Assembly (NCBI GenBank): GCA_938008865.1
Contig: CALLJA010000184.1
Location: 1-5,211 of the forward strand
Direction of reading: 5' to 3'
Length of the DNA stretch: 5,211 nt
DNA from: an uncultured Anaerolineales bacterium
GTDB taxonomy: Bacteria; Chloroflexota; Anaerolineae; Anaerolineales; Villigracilaceae
In this document: positions 1-5,211 of the stretch, in pieces
Position numbering within the stretch: the stretch's first letter is position 1
Layout: the number at the start of each line of letters is the position of its first letter
Made by a program: the position numbers and the translations under genes
Notes under the pieces: generated by a model
What the model saw: only the letters and a program-made list of their open reading frames with translations
Told to the model about the DNA's origin: nothing
The model's database searches: none

Positions 1-259
1 CGGCCTGCAAGGCTTCGCTCGGGACGCGGAAAAGGCTCGGGGATTTGCCGTCCAGTTTCTCGGTCCAGATGCGAAGCGCGGAATCGCCCTGGGTGCGGAT
101 ATCGCGCAGGATGCGGGTCACGGCCTCGTTGGGAGTGATCCGCTCGCCGAAGGTCGCCTCGATGCGGTCCAAAACAGAAGCGGGTACATCCTCGTCGCCC
201 AAAGGCACGCGGCGCAGGATGGTCTTGCGGGCAGTGGTAGAGTCTAGAATGGAGATCAT
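1..259 (-). CDS. hisD: Histidinol dehydrogenase, N-terminal part (runs off left edge)
   Basis: The reading frame from the ATG at 259 gives 86 residues before the window edge, so only the N-terminal fifth of a protein normally about 430 residues long is visible. HisD oxidises L-histidinol to L-histidine in two NAD-dependent steps, the last reactions of histidine synthesis, in the cytoplasm. The visible part has the family's N-terminal layout: a short strand, then V-L-D-R-I around residues 29-33, then the segment A-V-x-R-I-L-x-D-I-R-x-Q-G-D-x-A-L near residues 46-62, followed by W-T-E-K-L-D-G. The zinc and NAD-binding residues would lie outside the window. The start is fixed by a GAGGTGA ribosome binding site at 261-267. 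The strongest support comes from upstream: a leader peptide rich in His codons and a terminator hairpin, which fit a his biosynthetic operon with hisD as its first gene. Identification is from motif memory, reinforced by that context. Confidence 0.88.
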   Translation of the reverse strand, partial: MISILDSTTARKTILRRVPLGDEDVPASVLDRIEATFGERITPNEAVTRILRDIRTQGDSALRIWTEKLDGKSPSLFRVPSEALQA

Positions 260-269
260 GTCACCTCGG

Positions 270-299
270 AAAATAAAAAGCTCCCGCTGGAGCGGGAGC
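270..299 (-). terminator. Rho-independent terminator in the his leader (attenuator)
   Basis: On the minus strand an 8-bp perfect GC-rich stem (GCTCCCGC paired with GCGGGAGC, 292-299 with 280-287) closes a 4-base loop and is followed at once by TTTTTATTTT (279-270). This is a textbook intrinsic terminator. It stands between the leader peptide and hisD and ends three bases before the hisD Shine-Dalgarno sequence, so it can only act as a regulated (attenuating) terminator of hisD transcription, not as the end of an upstream gene. Confidence 0.88.
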
Positions 300-358
300 C
301 TGGGATTCGATACGCTGAGGTAAGATGCGCGTCTAAGCCGCCCGTCCAAGGAGGAGGG
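289..358 (-). promoter_or_regulatory. Alternative pairing segments of the his attenuator
   Basis: Read on the minus strand, three segments can pair in mutually exclusive ways. Segment 1 is CCCTCC (358-353), segment 2 is GGACGGG (347-341) and segment 3 is CCCGCTCC (296-289), which lies mostly in the 5' arm and loop of the terminator. Segment 2 can pair with segment 1 (6 bp, one bulged C, loop TCCTT) or with segment 3 (7 bp, one bulged C). The 1:2 pairing leaves the terminator free to form, while the 2:3 pairing destroys it. A ribosome stalled on the His codons (380-369) would cover segment 1 and favour 2:3, giving read-through. A ribosome at the stop codon (335-333) would cover segment 2 and allow termination. 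The complementarity is seen directly; the mechanism is inferred from enterobacterial his and trp attenuators. Confidence 0.65.
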
Positions 359-395
359 TATTGGCATGATGACGATGGTGCATCTGGTTGCGCAT
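333..395 (-). CDS. hisL: Histidine operon leader peptide (20 aa)
   Basis: A short frame from ATG at 395 to TAG at 335-333 encodes MRNQMHHRHHANTLLLGRAA. Its codons 6-10 are CAC CAT CGT CAT CAT, four His out of five, a density very unlikely by chance directly upstream of hisD. The peptide itself should have no function. Its translation would measure charged tRNA-His, and ribosome stalling would decide whether the downstream terminator forms. No Shine-Dalgarno sequence precedes either in-frame ATG (395 or 383). The promoter places transcription start at about 396-395, so the message is probably leaderless, starting at or one base before the first ATG; if the second ATG is used, the peptide has 16 residues. 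It is too short for ordinary gene callers, and the call rests on His codons, position and the terminator. Confidence 0.82.
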   Translation of the reverse strand: MRNQMHHRHHANTLLLGRAA

Positions 396-403
396 TGGGC
401 CGT

Positions 404-432
404 ATTCTATGGAAAACGCGGTCGATTGTCAA
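404..432 (-). promoter_or_regulatory. Sigma-70 type promoter of the his leader and hisD
   Basis: On the minus strand a perfect -35 TTGACA (432-427) is separated by exactly 17 bases from a -10 TAGAAT (409-404), five of six consensus bases. Start of transcription is expected near 396-395, at the first base of the leader ATG. This is the best consensus promoter in the window and it feeds only the leader peptide, attenuator and hisD. The -35 box overlaps the upstream region of the divergent ACT-domain gene. Confidence 0.85.
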
Positions 433-460
433 GGTGCAAAAACTTTGAGATTGGAACAGT

Positions 461-865
461 ATGAGCGGTGAAACTGACCTTAAGAAACTTTTGAAAAGCA
501 TGCAGCCTGAACTCAACGCGGGTGAGTATGTCTTTTGTATGCTGGATTCATCCACGCAATTAGCGGATGTGACCACATTGGGCTTTTTCCGTGAAAGGGA
601 AGGGGTGACGGCCATCTTGCCGCAGGCGGATGCCGATAAAGCGGGTCTGTCCTACGCTGGGACCTTTGCCTGGCTCACGCTGACAGTGCATTCGTCGCTC
701 GAAGCGGTGGGCTTGACGGCAGCCTTTTCGCGCGCTCTGGCCGAGGCGGGGATCAGCTGCAACGTGGTGGCGGCTTCTTATCACGACCATCTCTTCGTGC
801 CTGTTGCTGACGCTGAGCGAGCGCTGGCCGCATTGCGGACACTGTCAGAACAGGCTGGGTTGTAG
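461..865 (+). CDS. Tandem ACT-domain protein (DUF2241 / ACT_3 plus ACT_7 type)
   Basis: The protein has 134 residues, the usual length for this small cytoplasmic family. It begins with L-K-K-L-L-K-S-M-Q-P-E-L and G-E-Y-V-F (residues 7-25), the hallmark of the first, degenerate ACT-like domain. It continues through R-E-R-E-G-V-T-A-I-L-P (44-54) to a second ACT domain, with L-T-V-H-S-S-L-E-A-V-G-L-T-A-A (74-88), G-I-S-C-N-V-V-A (97-104) and H-D-H-L-F-V-P (108-114). ACT domains bind amino acids allosterically, and related tandem ACT folds occur in the CASTOR arginine sensors; the ligand here cannot be told from sequence. It diverges from the histidine attenuator, so an amino-acid sensing role is attractive but unproven. 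No clear Shine-Dalgarno precedes the ATG. Its 3' end overlaps the convergent DUF72 gene by 21 bases. Confidence 0.85.
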   Translation: MSGETDLKKLLKSMQPELNAGEYVFCMLDSSTQLADVTTLGFFREREGVTAILPQADADKAGLSYAGTFAWLTLTVHSSLEAVGLTAAFSRALAEAGISCNVVAASYHDHLFVPVADAERALAALRTLSEQAGL

Positions 866-1723
866 CGGCGCCTCGGGCGGAATCTCGTCCCAGGGCAGCG
901 GCGGGACGGGGTGAAGCGCATCCACGCGGCGATGCAACTCTCGGCAGACCTCGGGCGCGATCAGGTTATCGGGTGAGTGGCAGAAGGTATACACGTCTGC
1001 GCTTGTTTTCATCTGCGCGGCGAAGTACTGGCTCCACTCGTCGAGCAGGGACAGGTTCATCTCCAGGCGCGGGTGGCCGATGTAGCGCACAAAGATGAAG
1101 TCGGTGGTGCGTTGTGGCAGGACGGGCACATCGGGTTTGCGTTCACGCGCTTCAAGCAGACTTTCGTAACTGGAGCCTGCCAAAATGGAATCCCCCGCCA
1201 GGTCCCGAATCGGCCGTGTGTCGATGGTGACGCGCGCCATATTGTGATCTGCGAGAAGTCGATTCAGCGCCTCGTCGTGCGGTGAGTCGAACCAGTCCAG
1301 GTGGCGGACTTCGACGGCCAGTCGCACCTCGGACGGCCAGCCGTCAAGGAAGGCGCGCAACTCGTCGAGTTGCCTGGGGGAAAAGCGCGGAGGCAGTTGC
1401 AGGAACATCGGTCCGAGGCGGACGCCCAGTCCGCGCAGCAGATCGGTGAATTGCAGCGCGCGCGGTAGATTCTCGACCAGGTTTCCTTCGTGACTGATCG
1501 CCTTTGGAATCTTCGGACAGAAGCGGAAAGTCTCGGGCGTTTCGGCGACCCAGGCTTCAAGCGTCTTGGGCGCGGGGACGGCGTAGAAGGTGGTGTTGCC
1601 CTCGATGGTCGTCAGGCGGCGCGCATACTCGCGCAGAAAATCGGACGATTTGGTACCTTTCGGGTAGAAATTCCCAACCCAGCCTTTGAACGACCAGATG
1701 GGACAGCCGAGGTAAATGGTCAT
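845..1723 (-). CDS. DUF72 (YecE-like) TIM-barrel protein
   Basis: The 292-residue protein matches the DUF72/YecE family along its length. It has G-C-P-I-W-S-F-K-G-W and N-F-Y-P (residues 6-21), E-G-N-T-T-F-Y-A-V-P (41-50), F-R-F-C-P-K-I-P-K-A-I-S-H-E (66-79), G-P-M-F-L-Q-L-P-P-R-F (104-114), A-V-E-V-R-H-L-D-W-F (136-145) and F-V-R-Y-I-G-H (211-217). The family folds as a TIM barrel and its biochemical function is unknown. The frame stays open upstream to an ATG at 1840, but that would overlap the preceding gene and add a tail unlike the family. I choose the ATG at 1723 because the family motif starts at once and a TATAAT box lies six bases before it. The gene lies on the same strand as the microcompartment operon but seems to have its own promoter. 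Its relation to the operon is probably positional only. Confidence 0.9.
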   Translation of the reverse strand: MTIYLGCPIWSFKGWVGNFYPKGTKSSDFLREYARRLTTIEGNTTFYAVPAPKTLEAWVAETPETFRFCPKIPKAISHEGNLVENLPRALQFTDLLRGLGVRLGPMFLQLPPRFSPRQLDELRAFLDGWPSEVRLAVEVRHLDWFDSPHDEALNRLLADHNMARVTIDTRPIRDLAGDSILAGSSYESLLEARERKPDVPVLPQRTTDFIFVRYIGHPRLEMNLSLLDEWSQYFAAQMKTSADVYTFCHSPDNLIAPEVCRELHRRVDALHPVPPLPWDEIPPEAPLQPSLF

Positions 1724-1729
1724 GAAAAT

Positions 1730-1735
1730 ATTATA
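1730..1735 (-). promoter_or_regulatory. -10 box of the DUF72 gene
   Basis: A perfect TATAAT on the minus strand ends six bases before the ATG at 1723, which predicts transcription starting at or within a base or two of the start codon. I could not find a good -35 at 16-18 bases; the upstream stretch is T-rich and contains TTTTCA at only 14 bases. The same -10 to ATG spacing recurs before the DinB-family gene. Confidence 0.6.
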
Positions 1736-1811
1736 CAGTTTTGTCTGGGTGAAAAGGGATGGAGAAGAGGTATGGGGAACTTGGAAGTAACACAAGAATT
1801 TTGTGCTATGG

Positions 1812-2090
1812 TCAATACTCTGCGTACACTGAATCGACAATCCCCACGATGACCGAGATCACGCACGCGTCGGGGTTCTTGAGCGCCTGACGCGCGCCGT
1901 TGCCTTCGCGGTTGATCAGCACCGTGTCGCCGATGCCTGCCTGGGTGTTGTCGAGCGCGATGAAGTCATCCTCGGGCGCGGAGGTTTCACCTTCCAGCGT
2001 CAACGGCTGGACGACCAGCAGGCGGCGGTTCTTGTAGTGCGGGTGGCTGATGGTGGTGACGATGGTGCCGACAACTTTAGCGAGGATCAT
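1812..2090 (-). CDS. BMC pentamer shell-vertex protein, EutN/CcmL family (third copy in operon)
   Basis: The 92-residue protein has the whole EutN/CcmL (BMC-P) pattern: M-I-L-A-K-V-V-G-T-I-V-T-T at the start, R-R-L-L-V-V-Q-P-L (22-30), Q-A-G-I-G-D-T-V-L (50-58), G-N-G-A-R-Q (63-68) and S-V-I-V-G-I-V-D-S (79-87). Such proteins form pentamers that cap the twelve vertices of a microcompartment shell. Of the three copies this one keeps the G-N-x-A-R-Q and G-I-V-D motifs best, so it may be the standard vertex protein. It is the last gene of the operon and is separated from the previous pentamer gene by 104 bases holding a palindromic repeat. The Shine-Dalgarno (AGAGAGA just upstream) is only fair. 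No convincing terminator follows the stop codon. Confidence 0.93.
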   Translation of the reverse strand: MILAKVVGTIVTTISHPHYKNRRLLVVQPLTLEGETSAPEDDFIALDNTQAGIGDTVLINREGNGARQALKNPDACVISVIVGIVDSVYAEY

Positions 2091-2100
2091 TGGGTCTCTC

Positions 2101-2188
2101 TTGTGTGTCGCTCTGAGGGAGCGTTCTTCGCGACTGAAGAGCCTCGCTCATGGCATAGAGATTCTTCGCTGCGCTCAGAATGACACAA
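2101..2188. repeat. Palindromic intergenic repeat (REP/MITE-like) inside the operon
   Basis: The ends form an imperfect inverted repeat: TTGTGTGTCGCTCTGAG at 2101-2117 against CTCAGAATGACACAA at 2174-2188. The inside carries further short inverted and direct repeats; GCGAAGAA occurs twice on the minus strand. Read on the minus strand the unit starts TTGTGTCATTCTGAGCGCAG and continues GCGAAGAATCTC, a wording I recognise from dispersed intergenic repeats in Chloroflexota and some other phyla. There is no coding frame in it. It fills the only large gap within the operon. It could act as an RNA structure between the two pentamer genes. Whether it is multicopy in this genome cannot be seen here. 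Confidence 0.65.
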
Positions 2189-2194
2189 TACATT

Positions 2195-2515
2195 CTATGA
2201 AAACTGGTTTCTTCCGCGCCGCAGGGTGACGTCGTACTTGCCATCCGCGCGGACTTCGAGCTCGTCTACGATGCCGACCAGGGCCAGATCGATGGGGACG
2301 AATTTTTCGATGGGCATGGCCAGGGCGGCTTCGCGTGAGCGGACCATGACGCACAGGTCACCAATGCCCGCGTCGACCACGTCGGCGGCAACTTGCAATG
2401 CGCCAAGCGGTTCAAGCTTTTTGTTCAGCGGTTGGACGACGAGCAGCTTGAGGCCCTCGGTGCCAGGATATTTCAACGTGCAGATCGCGCTGCCTTTGAC
2501 TCTGCCGAATAGCAT
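2195..2515 (-). CDS. BMC pentamer shell-vertex protein, EutN/CcmL family (second copy in operon)
   Basis: The protein has 106 residues, the longest of the three pentamer paralogs. The family pattern is clear: M-L-F-G-R-V-K-G-S-A at the start, L-K-L-L-V-V-Q-P-L (22-30), V-D-A-G-I-G-D-L (47-54) and L-V-G-I-V-D-E-L (79-86). It departs from its siblings in lacking the A-R-Q motif after the glycine loop; R-S-R-E-A-A-L-A stands there instead. It also ends in a basic C-terminal extension with R-R-G-R-N (99-103). Its ATG overlaps the stop codon of the preceding gene in a TAATG junction, which points to translational coupling with the 128-residue protein. A specialised vertex, or one that contacts a partner, is possible but inferred. 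Confidence 0.92.
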   Translation of the reverse strand: MLFGRVKGSAICTLKYPGTEGLKLLVVQPLNKKLEPLGALQVAADVVDAGIGDLCVMVRSREAALAMPIEKFVPIDLALVGIVDELEVRADGKYDVTLRRGRNQFS

Positions 2516-2901
2516 TATTTCAATCCTGTGCTGATGAGGACGCGCCGAATGATCGTGTCCAGCAGTTGCGGGTCGATCTGGTTGCCAAGGCGGGCGTTGA
2601 CCGCTGTGCGGATGCGCTGCGCCAACGCGGAGTCTTTTAACGGGTCGGCTTGCGGGGCAGAGACTTTGCCCATAACGGGAGCAGGCTTGGGGGCGGACGA
2701 GGTCCCCACGCTGGAGAGGTAGGGACGCACAGGGGCGCTGGGCGGCTGGTCGGGGGCTGCCGTCAGCAGCGCCATTCCCAGATCTCTGGCTTTTTCGTAG
2801 GCCATCTCAGTCATCTGGATGTTGTCATCCAGTTGCAGCGAGCGCGCGCCCGAATCATATAGTTCGACGACATCCTTTTCGGTGTAGAACTTCTTGACCA
2901 T
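2515..2901 (-). CDS. Unknown BMC-associated protein with linker and C-terminal encapsulation-like helix
   Basis: I do not recognise a named family for the whole 128-residue protein. It has three parts. Residues 1-47 (F-Y-T-E-K-D-V-V-E-L, then L-Q-L-D-D-N, then M-T-E-M-A-Y-E-K-A-R-D-L-G) resemble the short N-terminal region found on several microcompartment proteins such as EutQ/EutT types. Residues 48-87 are a Pro/Ala/Ser-rich linker. Residues 88-128 are predicted helical and end with Q-L-L-D-T-I-I-R-R-V-L (112-122), which matches the N-terminal helices of the RpiB and DeoC proteins of this operon. No catalytic motif is visible, so an adaptor or scaffold joining cargo to shell is plausible, as inference. 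The start at 2901 is preferred over an upstream one at 2937 because GAGGT, overlapping the previous stop codon, sits at the right distance. The gene ends in a TAATG overlap with the next pentamer gene. Confidence 0.75.
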   Translation of the reverse strand: MVKKFYTEKDVVELYDSGARSLQLDDNIQMTEMAYEKARDLGMALLTAAPDQPPSAPVRPYLSSVGTSSAPKPAPVMGKVSAPQADPLKDSALAQRIRTAVNARLGNQIDPQLLDTIIRRVLISTGLK

Positions 2902-2908
2902 GCGGACC

Positions 2909-3199
2909 TCAGGACTTGCGGAAGACGACCTGGCCATCGACTTCGAGCGAGTCGATGATCGACATGATGACCGAGTCGACGGGTGTGTCTTTGGTGATGT
3001 CCGTCTGGCGCGCAGACGAGCCCGCGGCGGTCAGCACCAGGTCGCCGATACCCGCATCGACGGTGTCGACCGCCACGTAGGGTTTGCCGAAGGCTTCGCC
3101 CTTTTCGTCGGTCTGGCGCAGGATGAGCAGTTTGCGGCCGTGAAGTTTTTCGTCCTTGATGGTGGAGACGGTGGTGCCGATGACTTTTGCGATCAACAT
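2909..3199 (-). CDS. BMC pentamer shell-vertex protein, EutN/CcmL family (first copy in operon)
   Basis: The 96-residue protein shows the EutN/CcmL pattern: M-L-I-A-K-V-I-G-T-T-V-S-T at the start, R-K-L-L-I-L-R (22-28), V-D-A-G-I-G-D-L-V-L (47-56), S-S-A-R-Q (61-65) and V-I-M-S-I-I-D-S-L (77-85). Pentamers of this family close the vertices of the polyhedral shell. It follows deoC after nine bases, with an AGGAGC ribosome binding site that overlaps the deoC stop codon, so it is cotranscribed. It keeps the A-R-Q motif but has S-I-I-D where the third copy has G-I-V-D, so the three copies are diverged paralogs and not recent duplicates. Confidence 0.93.
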   Translation of the reverse strand: MLIAKVIGTTVSTIKDEKLHGRKLLILRQTDEKGEAFGKPYVAVDTVDAGIGDLVLTAAGSSARQTDITKDTPVDSVIMSIIDSLEVDGQVVFRKS

Positions 3200-3208
3200 G
3201 GGGTGCTC

Positions 3209-4129
<921 letters not shown>

Positions 4130-4139
4130 TTCATGCCTT

Positions 4140-4736
4140 CTATTTCAAATATTGCTTCTCTACGGAAGTGATCTTATCAATGCGCTTCTGGTGACGGTCG
4201 CCGCCGAAAGCGGTGGTCAGCCAGGTTTTGACAATCTGTTTGGCGAGGTTTTGTCCGATCAGACCCGCACCCAGAGTGAGGACATTGGTGTCGTTGTGCT
4301 CACGGCTGTTGTTGGCTGAGGACAGGTCGTAGGCCATGCCCGCGCGCACGCCAGGGACTTTGTTGGCCACGATGCAACTGCCGATGCCCGCGCCGTCGAT
4401 CATGATGCCGCGCCAGGCTTTGCCCGTGCTGACCTTCTGCGCCACGGCGTGGGCGAAATCGGGATAGTCGACCGCATCCTTGCTGTGGGTGCCCATGTCG
4501 AGGAATTCGTAGCCCCAGATGCGGAGTTCCACCTTGAGCATTTCTTTCAGCTCGAATCCGCCGTGGTCCGCGCCGATGGCGACCACCTTGCCCATCGGGG
4601 CTTCGGGGATTCTGGCGGGTGCTGGCGTGGAAGTGGGAGCAGGGGCGGCTTTAACGGGCGCGGGAGTCGGCTCCAGCACCTGGCGCACCACCCGCTGTAC
4701 GATCTGATGAAGTTCTGCGTCGTCGATTTTGTTCAT
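4140..4736 (-). CDS. rpiB: RpiB/LacAB-family sugar-phosphate isomerase with N-terminal encapsulation helix
   Basis: RpiB interconverts ribose 5-phosphate and ribulose 5-phosphate. The catalytic domain (about residues 49-198) has G-A-D-H-G-G-F-E-L-K (55-64), V-D-Y-P-D-F-A (89-95), G-A-G-I-G and A-N-K-V-P-G-V-R-A-G (115-133), S-R-E-H-N-D-T-N-V-L (144-153) and G-G-D-R-H-Q-K-R (178-185). Ahead of it are an amphipathic helix (residues 4-21, with Q-I-V-Q-R-V-V-R-Q-V-L) and a Pro/Ala linker (22-47), the standard layout of a microcompartment encapsulation peptide. The position of the catalytic Cys66 of E. coli RpiB is Asp114 here and the next-but-one Thr is Ala116, so substrate or mechanism may differ. 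I chose the ATG at 4736 because a TTG at 4784 lies within the promoter's -35 box. It is the first gene of the operon; the ribosome binding site is weak and the leader only about a dozen bases. Confidence 0.92.
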   Translation of the reverse strand: MNKIDDAELHQIVQRVVRQVLEPTPAPVKAAPAPTSTPAPARIPEAPMGKVVAIGADHGGFELKEMLKVELRIWGYEFLDMGTHSKDAVDYPDFAHAVAQKVSTGKAWRGIMIDGAGIGSCIVANKVPGVRAGMAYDLSSANNSREHNDTNVLTLGAGLIGQNLAKQIVKTWLTTAFGGDRHQKRIDKITSVEKQYLK

Positions 4737-4755
4737 GGAATTAGCTCGGAGGGTG

Positions 4756-4784
4756 ATTATCGTATCATTCAGGGATTGCGTCAA
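4756..4784 (-). promoter_or_regulatory. Promoter of the microcompartment operon
   Basis: On the minus strand TTGACG (4784-4779, five of six consensus bases) is followed after exactly 17 bases by GATAAT (4761-4756, five of six). Transcription should start near 4747, about 11 bases before the rpiB ATG. Every following gene as far as 1812 lies on the same strand, with gaps of at most about 10 bases apart from the repeat-bearing gap, so this is likely the single promoter of the operon. Confidence 0.8.
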
Positions 4785-4795
4785 GCTGTTGCGCG

Positions 4796-4821
4796 AGACT
4801 TCGGAAAGATTTCCGAAGTCT
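4796..4821. promoter_or_regulatory. Perfect 12+12 bp dyad between divergent promoters (candidate operator)
   Basis: AGACTTCGGAAA (4796-4807) is followed by GA and then by its exact reverse complement (4810-4821). The dyad lies 12 bases upstream of the -35 box of the rpiB promoter (centre near -62) and 27 bases upstream of the -35 of the divergent DinB-family gene. This position suits a transcription regulator. The plus strand continues TGTTTTTG after it, so it could also serve as an intrinsic terminator for plus-strand transcripts, but no plus-strand gene precedes it between 866 and here. Confidence 0.6.
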
Positions 4822-4848
4822 GTTTTTGTCTGACAACATTATAAGCGA

Positions 4849-4877
4849 TTGAAGCAGGCGATTCGGCGTGCTATACT
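4849..4877 (+). promoter_or_regulatory. Promoter of the DinB-family gene
   Basis: TTGAAG (4849-4854, four of six consensus bases) is followed after 17 bases by TATACT (4872-4877, five of six). Only six bases separate the -10 from the ATG at 4884 and no Shine-Dalgarno sequence fits between them, so the transcript should begin at or next to the start codon. Confidence 0.7.
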
Positions 4878-4883
4878 TTTGAC

Positions 4884-5211
4884 ATGCTTAAACTTACCCA
4901 TCCCACCCCCGAAGAATACGCCCCCTTCTACGAAGATTACGTCCAGCGCGCCATCGCCAGGGAAGATGTGCTGGTGGCCCTGCCCAAACAAATCGACGAA
5001 ATCCGCGCTGCGCTCAGCAGCCTGACCGACTCGCAGGCCCTTTACAAGTTTGGTCTCGCTGAATGGTCGATCAAGGAAGTGGTCGGCCACCTCAATGACG
5101 TGGAGCGCGTCTTCTCGTATCGGCTGCTGCGCATCTCGCGCGGTGACGGGACTCCACTGCCAGGCTTCGAGCAGGAGGATTACATCCGCGCCGCGGGCTA
5201 CGACAATGTCC
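4884..5211 (+). CDS. DinB-family (DinB_2 type) protein, N-terminal part
   Basis: The frame from ATG at 4884 is open to the window edge (109 residues of a protein normally about 160-180). Residues 20-50 form an amphipathic helix with L-V-A-L-P-K-Q-I-D-E-I. They are followed by W-S-I-K-E-V-V-G-H-L-N-D-V-E-R (61-75), the core signature of DinB-like four-helix bundle proteins. In it His69 would be the first ligand of the metal site; the other ligands should lie beyond the edge. The family includes thiol-dependent transferases and many proteins of unknown role. It diverges from the microcompartment operon and shares its intergenic region, with no other visible link. The start fits both the family and the promoter placed just upstream. 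Confidence 0.88.
   Translation, partial: MLKLTHPTPEEYAPFYEDYVQRAIAREDVLVALPKQIDEIRAALSSLTDSQALYKFGLAEWSIKEVVGHLNDVERVFSYRLLRISRGDGTPLPGFEQEDYIRAAGYDNV

Noticed and set aside
45..323. Plus-strand frame of 92 codons at the left end
   Set aside because: It is antisense to hisD and runs through the hisD ribosome binding site and terminator hairpin. The composition is Arg/Ser-rich with no family resemblance.
1791..1805. CACAA-GAATT-TTGTG hairpin after the last pentamer gene as operon terminator
   Set aside because: The stem is only 5 bp and AT-rich, with no T tract following it on the minus strand, so it is too weak to call.
1724..1840. Upstream extension of the DUF72 gene to an ATG at 1840
   Set aside because: It would overlap the last pentamer gene and place the TATAAT box inside coding sequence, and the added residues do not resemble the family's N terminus.
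4737..4784. Extension of rpiB to a TTG start at 4784
   Set aside because: The TTG is part of the -35 box TTGACG of a well-spaced promoter, so it would not be transcribed from it. The ATG at 4736 leads straight into the targeting helix.
4822..4828. Dyad at 4796-4821 plus T-run as a definite terminator
   Set aside because: No plus-strand gene lies upstream for nearly 4 kb. The position between divergent promoters fits an operator better, though termination of antisense transcription cannot be excluded.

Overview
The window looks like part of a bacterial chromosome of about 55-60% GC. The gene content, together with an intergenic repeat of the CATTCTGAGCG...GCGAAGAATCTC kind, suggests Chloroflexota (Anaerolineae-like). 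That assignment is an inference from memory of similar genomes, not a search result. All coding sequence is accounted for by ten genes (two cut by the window edges) plus one short leader peptide. Several promoters can be read directly from the sequence.

Left end (1-865): the start of hisD (histidinol dehydrogenase) runs off the left edge on the minus strand. Upstream of it lies what appears to be a complete histidine attenuator. It has a consensus promoter (TTGACA, 17 bases, TAGAAT), a 20-codon leader peptide with four His codons among five, mutually exclusive pairing segments, and a GC hairpin followed by a T tract that ends just before the hisD ribosome binding site. Diverging from it is a two-ACT-domain protein. 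It converges with, and overlaps by 21 bases, a DUF72/YecE-family gene (845-1723, minus).

Centre (1812-4784, minus strand): a compact operon of six genes read from right to left: an RpiB-type sugar-phosphate isomerase, a DeoC-type deoxyribose-phosphate aldolase, a BMC pentamer protein (EutN/CcmL family), a 128-residue protein of unknown function, and two more BMC pentamer proteins. DeoC plus RpiB with BMC shell vertices is the signature of the 'sugar phosphate utilizing' (SPU) class of bacterial microcompartment. The aldolase would release acetaldehyde and glyceraldehyde 3-phosphate inside a protein shell. Both enzymes carry N-terminal amphipathic helices, and the unknown protein carries a C-terminal one. 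The three share an ungapped 11-residue pattern Q-[IL]-[VL]-x-x-[VI]-x-R-x-V-L, the kind of segment that targets cargo to a shell. No hexameric (BMC-H) or trimeric shell gene, aldehyde dehydrogenase or phosphotransacylase is present, so the rest of the compartment must be encoded elsewhere. A palindromic intergenic repeat of 88 bases interrupts the operon between the second and third pentamer genes.

Right end (4779-5211): the operon promoter (TTGACG, 17, GATAAT) faces a divergent DinB-family gene with its own promoter. A perfect 12+12 base dyad lies between them and could be an operator. Three of the promoters (hisL, DUF72, dinB) place the -10 box only 6-8 bases before the ATG, which predicts leaderless transcripts.
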